Counted from the first letter of the stretch, positions 22,236-32,790 are shown. The stretch: DNA of 64,000 bases from Serripes groenlandicus (GCA_031761405.1 JASEVX010000011.1:34679324-34743323), one strand, 5' to 3'. Program-made: numbers and translations. Notes: generated from the sequence alone by a model not told the origin.

Positions 22236-23282
22236 TTACGCGAGCCTAAAAGGTGCAGTGAGAAACTAGCAGGACCATAAGCTTATAAGGAGCAGTGAGA
22301 ACCTAGCAGGATCATAAGCGTTTAAGGCGCAGTGAGAACCTAGCAGGATCATATGTGTCTAAGGCGCAGTGAGAACATAGCATGATCATAAGCGTTTAAG
22401 GCGCAATGAGAACCTAGCAGGATCATAAGCATTTAAGGAACAGTGAGAACCTAGCAGGATCATAAGCATTTAAAGCGCAGTAAGAACCTATCAGGATCAT
22501 AAGCTTTTCAGGCACAGTGAGAGGATCATAAGAGTTAAAGGTGCAGTGAGAACCTAATAGGATCATAAGCTTTTAAGGCGCAGTGAGAGGATCATAAGGG
22601 TTTAAGGCATTGTGAGAACCTAGCAAGATCATAAGCATTTAAGGCACATTGAGAGGATCATAAGCGTTTAAGGCACAGTGAGAACCTAGAAGGATTATAA
22701 GCTTTTAAGGCGCAGTGAGAACATAGCAGGATCATAAGCATTTAAGGCACAGCTAGAACCTATAAGGATCATAAGCTTTTAAGGCGCAGTGAGAGGATCA
22801 TAAGAATTTAAGGCTCAGTAAGAACCTAGCAGAGTTTATGAGCTTTAATGGCGCAGTGAGGGGATCATAAGCGTTTAAGGCGCAGTGAGAACCTAGCAGG
22901 ATTAAAAGGATTTAAGGCGCATTGAAAGGATCATAAGGGTTTAAGGCACAATGAGAACCTAGCAGGATCATAAGCTTTTAAGGCGCAATGAGAACCTAGC
23001 AGGATTAAAAGCTTTTAAGGCACAGTGAGAGGATCATAAGGGTTTAAGGCGAAGTGAGAACCTAGCAGGATCATAAGCTTTTAAGGTGCATTGAGGGGAT
23101 CATAAGGGTTTAAGGCGAAGTGAGAACATAGCAGGATCATAAGCTTTTAAGGCGAAGTGTGAGGATCATAATCATTTAAGGCGCAGTGAGAGCTTAGCAG
23201 GATCACAAGCATTTAAGAAGCAGTGAGAACCTAGCAGGATCATAAGCATTTAAGGCGCAGTGAGAACCTAGCAGGATCATAC
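22236..23282. repeat. minisatellite, 36-37 bp unit, about 29 copies
   Basis: Unit of the type GGCGCAGTGAGAACCTAGCA + GGATCATAAGCGTTTAA. Many copies lack the AACCTAGCA segment, giving a shorter alternative unit (GCAGTGAGAGGATCATAAG). Long and short units alternate in a higher-order pattern in the middle of the array. Confidence 0.93.
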
Positions 23283-23471
23283 TTAGTACACAGAATGAAC
23301 TTGGAAACTGCATTGACCAAGTTTCTGCTGCGTTCATCAAATATTTTGGGAGGTAATAGTGTGGTCATCATATTCTTCAATTGAAGTCAAACAGGGTCTT
23401 ACATTTCTATTCTACATGCCAATAGAAACATCAGATAAAAACATAGGTGCAAAGTATTGGATCTATAGGAA

Positions 23472-23670
23472 TTTAACCCTTTCGACTGCATCAGGCGACT
23501 TTAGAAAACATTGTGACAAAACAAGAAATTGGTCATGGAGAGCATTTTGCAAGTGCTTTCATCTTTATTCAACAACTTTACTCTCTTTATAGAGATTGTC
23601 TGCCTTTTTGCCTATATGTTTTCAAAGTCATCTATCTGCTGCAGGTTTGTTGTATGGGGCAGGAAGTCGG
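23472..23670. mobile_element. TTAA MITE, decayed copy
   Basis: TTAACCCTTTCGACTGCATC at the left and CTGCTGCAGGTTTGTTGTAT at the right; the right terminus is lost next to the SINE at 23701. Confidence 0.6.
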
Positions 23671-23700
23671 GGCAGAGGTTGACTGGCTCAGAAAGAAGGA

Positions 23701-23926
23701 ATGAATGAATGTATATTGTTTTATGGCGCATCGACAGCTAAGGTCATTTAGCGCGCATTTAAATTTTATTATTCATGTTCCCTGGATGAACAAACCAGTA
23801 CTAGGCTAGAAAATGTGCCTTGCCCAAGGGCACTTCACCATGACCGAATTGCCGCGACTGGGGCTCGAACCCGGGACACCCGGTTTCGAAATCCCCGACG
23901 CTAACCACTCGACCACAGCGGATTCC
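23701..23926 (-). mobile_element. tRNA-derived SINE (family 1)
   Basis: Second minus-strand copy of the SINE seen at 6446, with B-box-like GGGTTCGAGCCCCAGTCG and block CCTTGGGCAAGGCACATTTT. Flanked by a perfect 12-bp target duplication CAGAAAGAAGGA (23689-23700 and 23927-23938). Confidence 0.93.
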
Positions 23927-24040
23927 CAGAAAGAAGGAAGATATATAACTGAGTGAATGGGCCTATTTTTAATTGGTCCTTTGAAGTGTCGGAAAATTAT
24001 GTATGACGACTGTTAATCCTTTCCCACTTGTAGGCTTATT

Positions 24041-24270
24041 TTAACCCTTTCCCACTTGCAGACACTTGCAGACACATTTCGATGCATCTGAAGCAGAAGA
24101 CTTTTGAAAACATTGTGGCAAAAGGAGAAATTGCTCATGATGATCAATTTCTCTATTTGCCACAATGTTTTCAACTGTATTCTATAATTATACCTTCATT
24201 TCAAGAAATTTTCCCAATTTTTGTCTATGTATTTTCAAAGTCGTCTGCTGCAAACTTGTTGTAAGGTTTA
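24041..24270. mobile_element. TTAA MITE, diverged copy
   Basis: TTAACCCTTTCCCACTTGCA at the left, a GGCAAAAGGAGAAATTGCTC central arm, and GTCGTCTGCTGCAAACTTGT at the right. Confidence 0.7.
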
Positions 24271-24399
24271 ATGCATCTACAGCAGGCAAATCCTGAAAAC
24301 ATTGAAGAAAAAGAAGAAATTGCTCACAATGAGCAATTTCTCCATTTGCCTAAATGTTTTTAGACTTTAGTCAATAATTCTACTTCGACTTATTCAATG

Positions 24400-24772
24400 T
24401 GATTTGTCATGCCTACCATAACAACTTTTTTTTTATCAACCAACATGCCTTGAAGCAATCTTGTAGAGGGTCATCCAGGGTACATTTCTACATAATTCTT
24501 TGGAAATTGGCAAGATACTTTCGGGGAAAAAGATTTTTAAAGTTTTCAATAAAACCATATTTTTCCACCAATCAACATGGCTTGAAGGAATCAGTTAAAA
24601 AGTCTTCAAAATGATTTGGAAAGCGTCCAGATTCTTTCAGAGAAGAAGATTTTGAAAGTTTTCACTATAGCAATATAAGGCAAAACAGCTAGTTATACCC
24701 ACTGGCAGCCATATTTTTCAAACAATCAACACAGCTTGAATGAATCTGATAGAGGGTCACCCAAGGAAAAGA
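24400..24772 (+). mobile_element. ACAAGAG-family core type A fragment
   Basis: Two to three worn type A units (CCACCAATCAACATGGCTTG, AGGAATCAGTTAAAAAG, GATAGAGGGTCACCCAAGG) without either terminus. A 12-G run follows at 24805. Confidence 0.65.
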
Positions 24773-24825
24773 TAATGCTTATTTTGTTGAGGCCACTTTT
24801 TTTTGGGGGGGGGGGGAAATGTTGC

Positions 24826-25038
24826 TTAACCCTTTCCAATCTGCAGACATATGACATATTTAAATGCATTTGTAGCAGTCAACATTTGAAAACATAATGA
24901 GCAATTCATCCTTTTATCACAATATGATCATCTCTTTAACAAAAAATTACATTTTCCTGTATAGATGTTTTCTATATTTTTGCCAAGATGCTTTCAAAGT
25001 CGTCTGCTGCAGATTTGTTGTAAGTGGGAAAGAGTTAA
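24826..25038. mobile_element. TTAA MITE, diverged copy
   Basis: TTAACCCTTTCCAATCTGCA to AAGTGGGAAAGAGTTAA. Confidence 0.75.
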
Positions 25039-25159
25039 AGAAATTTCTTAAGGCTTTGGTGACCATTTTGTACATTATTTTATAGAGCAGAACAATTTCA
25101 GCAATTTTGGTAAAAGTGCCCTGAAGATCATTTATATGAAATCTTTTTGAAAATAAAAA

Positions 25160-25275
25160 AACCCAGAAATGGTGATGACAACATCAACAAAAGACCAGTA
25201 CATCCAATGATCCACCAAGCTAAGGGTGATGACAACGTCGACAAACGACCACGTACATCCAATGATCCAACAAGC
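25160..25275. repeat. two-copy direct repeat, about 55 bp
   Basis: GGTGATGACAACATCAACAA and GGTGATGACAACGTCGACAA each lead to TACATCCAATGATCCA and CAAGCT. The 60-codon ORF across it has no recognisable domain. Confidence 0.7.
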
Positions 25276-25330
25276 TCAGTTGAACTTATAAAAGTATTTA
25301 TATCCTGTAATTTTTGTCATTTCACATGAA

Positions 25331-25552
25331 ACAAGAGTGCCGCTTGTTCTTATCCTAGTCAAAAAAGGGGCATTACAAAGTTATATAACTTGTTATAGAC
25401 ATGGGTATTGTTTCGAAGAACATTTGTTCAAAGTTTCATTTGAAAATGTTGAATGTTTTTTTGAGTTATGAGGTAAGTTTTAAGTTTTGTGACGACAAGG
25501 CGAAGGGTATCACATTCGCCCGATTTTTTTTTCTATGAAAAACAGACAAGCT
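25331..25552 (+). mobile_element. ACAAGAG small element (GTTCCTAGGAAC family)
   Basis: ACAAGAGTGCCGCTTGTTCT, AAAAAAGGGGCATTACAAAG, CAAAGTTTCATTTGAAAATG, GGGTATCACATTCGCC, ending ACAGACAAGCTAATG. Confidence 0.7.
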
Positions 25553-25784
25553 AATGATGTATATGATAGTTAATGCATTGCATACAGGATAAAATAATTG
25601 TATTTTGATACATAAGATGTGTCATTACTGAAATTTCTTTAACTCGGCTTTCTCAAATTTAGATGAATTTTGGCCCATCTGCAGCAGAAGACTTTTTAAA
25701 AAGGAGAAAGATCACATTACAAGCATTTTCTCCTTTTGCTACAATGTTTTAACTCTATTAAATAATTAAGCTTTCACATATAGA

Positions 25785-25862
25785 GATTGACATAACATTT
25801 GTTGACAGATGTTTTCAAAGTGAGATTGACATAACATTTGTTGACAGATGTTTTCAAAGTCG
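25785..25862. repeat. tandem duplication of 39 bp inside a decayed MITE
   Basis: GAGATTGACATAACATTTGT through TTTTCAAAGT occurs twice in tandem within a MITE right arm. Confidence 0.75.
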
Positions 25863-26232
25863 TCTGCTGCAGATCTATTGCATGTTGGACAGGGGGTAAA
25901 AACAACTATATACATGTTCAGTGTCAAACCATAATGGCAATATTAAAGGAAGTTAAACTTCTAAGCAGGAAGTAGTTATGTTATCTATTATGAGTCACAC
26001 TTCCAGGGATCTGTGACCAAGACATGACATGCACAAACATGTTGATGCCTCTTATGCAGACAACTTGTGAAAACAAAGTGGCAAAAAGTGGAAATTATTG
26101 TTCATGGTGATATTTTCAACTAATGTCTTTTGTATAAAAGTGTTGAAACTTCCTTACACATCTGACCAATTCAGTTTCTTTCTTTTATAAAACTTATCGT
26201 AATTGATGAGATACTAGAATAAGGTCACTTAC

Positions 26233-26350
26233 CTTATAACCACCACACCATCACCAAGGTCATATCTAAATTCAAGGTAAAGGTCATCTAAGTTTAAGGA
26301 TATAAAATCCCCTAGACCGTTCAGGTATTGACTAGAAACAAGCAACATGC
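26233..26350 (-). CDS. agrn-like: agrin-like exon: LamG2, second part
   Basis: 118-bp exon, phase 1 in and 2 out: [20 protein letters not shown], then [19 protein letters not shown]. It joins ERNG|MLLVSS from the previous exon, matching the LamG pattern T-x-x-x-G-h-L-h-h. Acceptor GTATTTTTTCAG, donor ATAAG|GTAAGT. The following intron is 13 kb and holds many repeats, including a 1-kb minisatellite. Confidence 0.94.
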
Positions 26351-26389
26351 CTGAAAAAATACAAAAAACAAAAAGACATGAATGAAGTT

Positions 26390-26912
26390 TCAAGTCAATA
26401 TGATTAGTGTTTACAGAGATATGTCCAATAAGTGTGTGAAGTTTCAAAGGAATAGCATCTGTGGTTTGTGAGAAAAAGCCTTGCATGCAAAACTTTAACC
26501 AACATTTCTAAGTTCAAAAAGGGGGTTAATTGTGTCAAATTCGGATGTAGAGTCTTGGGACTTATCCTGCAAAGTCATTTGATGATGTCCAATAAATGTT
26601 TTACGTTTCAAAGCAATAGCATCTGCGGTTTGTGAGAAAAAGCTTTTGCATGCAAAACTTTAATCAAAATTTCCAAGTCCAAAAAGGGTCATAATTGTGT
26701 CAAACTCTGATGTAGAGTTTTGGGACTTGTCCTGCAAGGTCATTTGATGATGTCCAATAAGTGTGTGAAGTTTCAAAGCAATAGCATCATTCTGTGGTTT
26801 GTGAGAAAAAACCTTGCATGCAAAACTTTAACTAAAGTTGCAAAGCCAAAGCTGATGCACAAGTGACTGTAATTAAAAGCCCTCATATTCTTCGAATAGT
26901 CAAACTAAAAAC
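26390..26912 (+). mobile_element. element with 165-bp tandem core and CTAAAA end
   Basis: Three units with TGATGTCCAATAAGTGTGTG, GCAATAGCATCTGTGGTTTG and TTGCATGCAAAACTTTAA. It ends TATTCTTCGAATAGTCAAAC + TAAAA, the same 3' hairpin as the 17022 element. The 5' end is not evident; the repeat comes within about 40 bp of the acceptor of exon 26233-26350. Confidence 0.7.
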
Positions 26913-26939
26913 ACAGAAAAGCTCTATTCTATAAACGTA

Positions 26940-27085
26940 GGTTTAGTTATTGAAAAGAGTTGAAAACATTGAGGCAATAAGAGAAATTGCTTGTTTTGAG
27001 CAATTTCTACTTTTGTCACAATGTTTTCAAAAATCGTCTGCTGCAGAGGCGTCGGAAAGCGTCTATATGTTGGAAAGGGTTAACG
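26940..27085. mobile_element. TTAA MITE right half
   Basis: GAAATTGCTTGTTTTGAGCA centre followed by GTCTGCTGCAGAGGCGTCGG and TTGGAAAGGGTTAA; the left arm is missing. Confidence 0.65.
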
Positions 27086-27089
27086 ATTA

Positions 27090-27931
27090 CCCTTTTGCAA
27101 TCTAGCTGTGGATTTTGCCACCCGTTGATGACCTATGCAAACAGTATGGATCCAGATCAGGATCCACAAAATGTTGGACCTGATCTGATATCCCAAGAAT
27201 CAGATTCTATTTCAGCAAGACTTCACTAGAAAAATGATATTTTTCAAAAGTGTTGCAGACTACAATATAAAATATGAAAATTATTTGAAATCCAAAAAGT
27301 AAAACTAATAAATTCTTGTCCTCTGCTTCTTTTATGTTTGTACTAGAAAATATCGTGAAATATGGACAATTGAAAGTTAACCTTTGCTGCCAAGTGGAAA
27401 AGATTTTAAACATTTTTTTTCTTAAAAAATAACTCTTTTCCCTCAGTTCATACAAAAACAATTCCGCAAAAGAGACATGTTTTAAAACATGGCAAAAATG
27501 GGGAAAATCTGTATCAATGGAAGTAATATAATCATAGAATAGAGAGAAATAATGAGCAACTTTTCCTCTTGCAACAATTGTTTAAACTCTAATTAATAAT
27601 TATTATTTCATTTATAGATCGAGATATTTCATATTTTTATATCATATTTTTATCCTTAAACTGTCTTCTTTGAAATCAATTGAGGTAGAAGATTGTTCAT
27701 TTTGAGCTTGTTTTACATTTTCTACAATGTTTTCAAAAATAATGTCCTCAACATGGATGACAAATGTTGTAAGCATAAGATGAAAGATTTATTTACCCTT
27801 TCCCACATAAAAACACCTCTACAGTAGTCGACTTTTGAAAACATTGTGGTAAAATGAGAAAATTGCTCATAACAAGCAATTTCTCCTTTTACCAAAATGT
27901 TTTGAAACTTTTTACAGTAATTATACCACCA
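27090..27931. other. intron with decayed MITE fragments
   Basis: Only worn fragments are visible, for example about 27797-27915 (CCCTTTCCCACATAAAAACA). No exon recognised. Confidence 0.4.
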
Positions 27932-28169
27932 TTAACGCTTTCCCTCATGCGACAATTCTGCAGCAGACGACTTTCAACATATTTTGTCAAAAAATGGAAA
28001 ATCTCTATAATTGAATGGATAACCTATGACTAAAAGTGGAAAACAAAAAAAAATTAGTGGCAAAAGGAGAAATTGCTCGTTTTGTGCAATTTCTTCTTTT
28101 GTCACTATGATTTCAAAAAGCCGTCTGCTGATAAGGCGTCAAAAAGCGTCTATATGAGGGAAAGGGTTA
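27932..28169 (-). mobile_element. TTAA MITE, left of exon 10
   Basis: TTAACGCTTTCCCTCATGCG to ATGAGGGAAAGGGTTAA. The central stem is GCTC-GTTTT-GTGC, an unpaired intermediate between the two stem types. Lies 91 bp past the exon donor. Confidence 0.87.
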
Positions 28170-28259
28170 ATAGAGATATTCTATATTTTCAACTAGATGT
28201 TGTTAAAGTCATCTGTTACAGATTTCTTGTATGTGGGGAAGCATTGATGGCAGACCTAC

Positions 28260-28382
28260 CATTTCTCTCTGTTGTTAAAAACCACATTTCTACGGACATG
28301 GTGACGGCCAGCATATCATGTACATGCAGGATCATGTAGGAGCGCCCCATGAATAAAGGTACTGGAATGTCGGGTAACTTTT
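28260..28382 (-). CDS. agrn-like: agrin-like exon: LamG2, first part
   Basis: 123-bp phase 1-1 exon encoding EKLPDIPVPLFMGRSYMILH, then DMLAVTMSVEMWFLTTERNG: the opening strands of a LamG domain (F-x-G-x-SY and h-x-h-x-h-x-h-x-T). Acceptor TATCTCTTTCAG, donor AATG|GTAGGT. It lies between two oppositely oriented TTAA MITEs. One ends 23 bp upstream of the acceptor (28405) and the other lies 91 bp past the donor (28169). Confidence 0.92.
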
Positions 28383-28404
28383 CTGAAAGAGATAATAACA
28401 CATC

Positions 28405-28634
28405 TTAACCCTTTCCCTCATATAGACGCTTTCGGACGCCTCTGCAGCAGACGGCTTTTTGAAAGCATAGTGACAAAAGAAGAAATTGCACAAAACATGC
28501 AATTTCTCCTTTTGCCACAATGTTTTCCACTTTTTGTCATAGGTTATTCATTCAATTATGGAGATTTTCTATGTTTTGACAAAATACGTTCAAAGTCGTC
28601 TGCTGCAGAATTGTCGTATGAGGGAAAGGGTTAA
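28405..28634 (+). mobile_element. TTAA MITE, right of exon 10
   Basis: Full length, opposite orientation to 27932-28169. Its terminal TTAA ends 23 bp before the exon acceptor. Confidence 0.9.
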
Positions 28635-28796
28635 CTGCCATTTCCCACACACAGGAAGTTTGCAGCAGACGACTTTGAAAATATCTGTATAAATGAAAGG
28701 GTCATTATTTAATAGAGTTGAAAACATTGTGGCAAGCATTATTTTATAGAGTTGAAAACATTGTGGCAAACATTATTTAATAGCATTTAACCCTTT

Positions 28797-29081
28797 CCCT
28801 CATATAGACGCTTTCTGACGCCTCTGCAGCAGACGGCTTTTTGAAAACATAGTGACAAAAGAAGAAATTGCACAAAACGTGCAATTTCTCCTTATGTCAC
28901 AATGTTTTCCACTTTTTGTCATAGGTTATCCATTCAATTATAGAGATTTTCTATCTTTTGACAAAAAATGTTCAAAGTCGACTGCTGCATTATCCATTCA
29001 ATTATGGAGTTTTTTTTATGTTTTGACAAAATACATTCTAAGTCGTCTGCTGCAAAATTGTCGTATGAGGGAAAGGGTTAG
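28797..29081 (+). mobile_element. TTAA MITE with internal duplication of the right arm
   Basis: Normal to about 28990, then TATCCATTCAATTATGGAG...GTCGTCTGCTGCA is repeated, making the copy about 55 bp longer. Right target site TTAG. Confidence 0.85.
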
Positions 29082-29418
29082 AGGAGAGAATCCATTATAG
29101 TGAAAGAATATTGTATTTGGCATTATTTATATTAACCAGTTTATGTTTGAAGGGAAATAAGTGAGATTTTTATTATATCAAAAGTACTACTGGGTGTATA
29201 CATACAGTTATCTCCCCTGTTCAATTGAGAAACAATCAGTTTGTGTGGTTTGGTATTTGAATCTATTTCAACCTTTTTCATTTTTGACACCTCTGCAGCA
29301 GAATACTTTTGAAAATCATTGTGGAGGAAAAAGAGTGATTGCTCATTGTAACATTTTTCTCCTATTTCCCAAATAGTTTAAACTCTTAATCAAAATCTTA
29401 CACCAAACCCTTTACCAC

Positions 29419-29648
29419 TTAACCCTTTCCCTCATACGGCAATTTTGCAGCAGACGACTTTGAACATATTTTGACAAAGAATAGAAAATCTCTGTACTTG
29501 AATGGATAACCTATGATTAAAAGCGGAAAACATTGTGACAAAAGGAGAAATTGCTCGTTTTGAGCAATTTCTTCTTTTGTCACTATGTTTTCAAAAAGCC
29601 GTCTGCTGCAGAGGCGTCAGAAAGCGTCTATATGAGGGAAAGGGTTAA
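29419..29648 (-). mobile_element. TTAA MITE
   Basis: 230 bp, both TTAA and TIRs intact, stem GCTC/GAGC. Confidence 0.9.
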
Positions 29649-29674
29649 CAACGCATATCAGCATTGGCAACAAA

Positions 29675-29962
29675 CTAGAACTATCACTGAAGATGATAAA
29701 TACCCCCTAAACAGCACATTGACTTACACCATAACTTAATTAGTAAAAGGGCCATAACTCTGTAAAATATCATGCAATTGTTACCCCTTTAGGATATGCA
29801 CATCTCCCCTTGGTATAGAAGCTTCATGTAAAATTTTATTGAATTCCACCCAGTGGTTTCTAAGAAACAGGCCGGACAAAATATGGCTTCCGACCGCCCG
29901 TCAGACAGACTGCCCGACACAGTGACTCCTATATACCCCCTCTTCTTCGAAGGGGGGTATAA
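29675..29962 (+). mobile_element. CTAGAACT...GGGGTATAA element, single-unit copy
   Basis: CTAGAACTATCACTGAAGAT to a 3' hairpin CCCCCTCTTCTTCGAAGGGG + GGTATAA. Internal landmarks TTGGTATAGAAGCTTCATGT and AACAGGCCGGACAAAATATG. A minus-strand ORF here is a by-product. Confidence 0.85.
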
Positions 29963-30142
29963 CAACTGTTGTAAACATTGTGGCAAAAGGAGATATTACA
30001 TGTACCCATAATGAGCAATTTCCCTTTTTGTCAGGGTGAGATTATTTTCACCTCCTTTAGTACTCATATTTTATATATTCATAGTGATCTGTCATATTCT
30101 TGCCAAGATGTATTCAAAGTCATGTTTGAATGTTGGAATTGG

Positions 30143-30316
30143 TTAACCCTTTCCCACATACAACAAATCTGCAGCAGATGACTTTGAAAACATAGTGACA
30201 AAAACTTGAAAAATCTCCATAAAAGATAGCTTAATTGTAAAATAAAGTTGAAAACATTTTCAAAAGCTGTCTGCTGATATTGTGTCAAAATTCGTCTGCA
30301 ATGGGGGAAGGGTTAA
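30143..30316. mobile_element. TTAA MITE, diverged copy
   Basis: TTAACCCTTTCCCACATACA to ATGGGGGAAGGGTTAA. Confidence 0.78.
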
Positions 30317-30527
30317 ATAATGGGCATATTCTCCTCTTGCCTCAATGTTTTAAGCTCTATTCAAAAAGGTATATTTCCATTTACAGAGATTTTCCATAAT
30401 AATGCCTGTATGTTGCCAAAGTTGTCTGCTGAAGATTGATTTCATGATGGAAAGGTTTAATTTAGGAATTATGACATTTTATGTTCTAATCAAAGTTTAG
30501 ATCTGAGAAATGTACACGTCTAGTTAC

Positions 30528-30662
30528 CGTATTCACAATAAAGCCCTTCTCTCCCCTCTGGACAATGACAGATTATGTCCCCTAGATCTGTGATAGAACA
30601 GGTGGCGCTCTGGTGACATGGACTGTGTGTACATAAGTTGACAGGTCCCTCACAATTAGCAC
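30528..30662 (-). CDS. agrn-like: agrin-like exon: end of EGF2 and EGF3
   Basis: 135-bp phase 1-1 exon: GANCEGPVNLCTHSPCHQSA, then CSITDLGDIICHCPEGREG, ending LYCEY. It completes EGF2 and encodes EGF3. Donor TACG|GTAACT. The acceptor TTATTTCAG lies only about 12 bp from the end of a small TIR element (30674-30784), so the branch-point region is element-derived. Confidence 0.94.
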
Positions 30663-30673
30663 CTGAAATAAAT

Positions 30674-30784
30674 ACAGTCAAACCTGTTCTATAAAGACCA
30701 CCTTGGAATAGCATAAATGACCCCTGCGAACAAAGACCACATTGTTGCCTGCCCATGGGTGGTCTTTATACACAGATTCCACTG
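30674..30784. mobile_element. TACAGTCAAACCTGT TIR element, short copy
   Basis: Starts TACAGTCAAACCTGTTCTAT and ends ACACAGATTCCACTGTAA. Related copies at 41279 and 61614 are about 170 bp. GGTGGTCTTTATACACAGAT mirrors TATAAAGACCACCTTGGA inside. Confidence 0.75.
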
Positions 30785-31307
30785 TAATTTCAACTTTGAC
30801 CCCGACACTAGCAATTCTATTCAATAATATACTTTCTTGCATAGAGATCTTCCATACGTGTGCCTAAATGTTTTCAAAGGGGTCTGCTGCAAACTTATGG
30901 GAAATGGTTAGCTTTTAGAAAAGTATGTAAAAGATCAAGGTAAAAATAATTGTGGTATATCTGTTATAATTAAGGATGTTATACAAGAAATACACGTATA
31001 TGTACCCATCTCCAATGGGTCAAAACTTATGATCAATGTTACAGTATTTGTCAAGAATAAACAGGTTGGTTCATTTTTCTTTATATCTTCAGTCAAAAGT
31101 TAACTAAGTCAATCATATCTTATTATTTTTTACCATCTCTGAATTTTTCAAATGACCTATGTACATACTCAATGGTGTTTCGGAGAAAACATGAACAGAT
31201 ACATGAACAGATACATGTATTTTGTTTCGTTCAGATCAATGAACAAACATTGCTACTACAGTCTTCTACTCCAAAATGCACACTATAATAATCTAATATA
31301 TTGATAT
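30785..31307. other. intron, nothing recognised
   Basis: One decayed MITE right end (about 30860-30910). Otherwise AT-rich without a feature. Confidence 0.35.
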
Positions 31308-31436
31308 TTAACCCTTTCTCCTAAACAAGCAATTTCTCCTTTTGTCACCATGTTTTCAACTCTATTTAATTATTGTTCTTTCATTTAAAGGGATTTTCTA
31401 TGTTTTTTCCTATTGTTGTATGTGGGAAAGGGTTAA
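31308..31436. mobile_element. TTAA MITE, internally deleted (129 bp)
   Basis: TTAACCCTTTCTCCTAAACA runs straight into the centre (AAGCAATTTCTCCTTTTGTC) and ends TATGTGGGAAAGGGTTAA; the left arm is missing. Confidence 0.75.
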
Positions 31437-31464
31437 TAATGACCCTGAGTGACCTTGAACTTAC

Positions 31465-31572
31465 CTGATTGACCTTTGGGACAGAGACACTGGTATATAT
31501 CTTCATTCAGTATAATACATGATCCTCCATTCTGACAGGGAAGACTCTGACACGAGTTTCTCTCACAGGGAC
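31465..31572 (-). CDS. agrn-like: agrin-like exon: EGF2
   Basis: 108-bp phase 1-1 exon: CERNSCQSLPCQNGGSC, then YQCLCPKGQSG. Acceptor AATGATTTTAG, donor TCAG|GTAAGT. The last cysteine of this EGF (GANC) is supplied by the next exon, so the intron splits the final loop of the domain. It is the first of two EGFs between LG1 and LG2, as in agrin. Confidence 0.94.
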
Positions 31573-31591
31573 CTAAAATCATTGCAAAATG

Positions 31592-31712
31592 TCTAGTTAA
31601 AATTGTCTAGTAAAAAGGTCTAGTAAAAATGTCTAGTAACATGTCTAGTAAAAATGTTTTGTTAAAATGTTTTGTTAAAATGTCTAGTAAAAATGTCTAG
31701 TAAAATGTCTTA
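31592..31712. repeat. 13-14 bp tandem repeat TGTCTAGTAAAAA
   Basis: About nine copies of (A)TGTCTAGTAAAA, some changed to TGTTTTGTTAAAA, just upstream of the EGF2 exon (20 bp from its acceptor). Confidence 0.88.
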
Positions 31713-32258
31713 TGTTCCAATTCAATGCTTTCAAACGAACATAAATCATTTATATACATATGTTAAACACATATAATCATATAACAACACCATATGCATT
31801 TTAGGCTAGGGGAACTGTTTATTTTTGCTGTTCTGCATTGTACATGTTAATCAACAACAAAACATAACTCTTTCCGTACATACATACAACTCTCAGATTC
31901 TAAAGCCTAATGCTCCCAATATATAGTAGCGACTACTAAAGCTTATTTTGCAAATCCTAGTGGGAAAAGAAGGGTTGTTGAATGACGAAACGTGAAATCG
32001 AGAAATGCAAGCAAGTCACCCTAACCTGTCATGTTTCTAATTGAAAAAGGGGGAGTTGAGGAAAGAACCATGCTCTGATCAGTTTTAGGCGTCTCCTCCT
32101 CCTCCTCCTCCTAAACAAGCAATTTCTCCTTTAGCTACAATGTTTTCAACTTTTTTTATATAAATAAAACCTTTTCTATGAAGATCTTTCGTGTTTTTGT
32201 CAAAATATGTTGAAATTGTCTGCTTCAGATTTGTTGTATGTGGAAAAGGGTTAATTTC

Positions 32259-32486
32259 TTAACCCTTTCCCTCATATAGACACTTTCTGACGACTCTGCA
32301 GCAGACGGCGTTTTAAAAACATAGTGACAAAAGAAGAAATTGCACAAAACGAGCAATTTCTCCTTTTGTCACAATGTTTTCCGCTTTTAATCATAGGTTA
32401 TCTATTCAAGTACAGAGATTTTCTATTTTTTGTCAAAATATGTTCAGTCGTCTGCTGCAAAATTGCCGTATGAGGGAAAGGGTTAA
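32259..32486 (+). mobile_element. TTAA MITE (in tandem duplication, unit 1)
   Basis: TTAACCCTTTCCCTCATATA to ATGAGGGAAAGGGTTAA, stem GCAC/GAGC (unpaired). Preceded by another MITE end GGAAAAGGGTTAATTTC. Confidence 0.87.
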
Positions 32487-32587
32487 GTGGTAAAGGGTTT
32501 GGTCATATGAAGATCTTTGGTGTTTTTGTCAAAATATGTTGAAATTGTCTGCTTCAGATTTGTTGTATGTTGAAAAGGGTTAATTTC

Positions 32588-32790
32588 TTAACCCTTTCCC
32601 TCATATAGACACTTTCTGACGCCTCTGCAGCAGACGGCGTTTTAAAAACATAGTGCAATTTCTCCTTTGGCCACAATGTTTTCCACTTTTTGTCATAGGT
32701 TATCCATTCAATAATAGAGATTTTCTATGTTTTGACAAAATACATTCAAAGTCGTCTGCTGCAGAATTGTCGTATGAGGGAAAGGGTTAA
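32588..32790 (+). mobile_element. TTAA MITE (in tandem duplication, unit 2, deleted centre)
   Basis: The same left flank and arm as 32259 (GTTGAAATTGTCTGCTTCAG, AAAAGGGTTAATTTCTTAAC), but the centre is reduced to ACATAGTGCAATTTCTCC. The two units are about 328 bp apart. Confidence 0.85.

Noticed and set aside
22236..23282. CRISPR-like array
   Set aside because: Units are directly adjacent, with no unique spacers; it is a minisatellite in an animal genome.
24082..24264. Rho-independent terminators or bacterial promoters suggested by hairpins with T runs
   Set aside because: The hairpins belong to MITEs in a eukaryotic intron.
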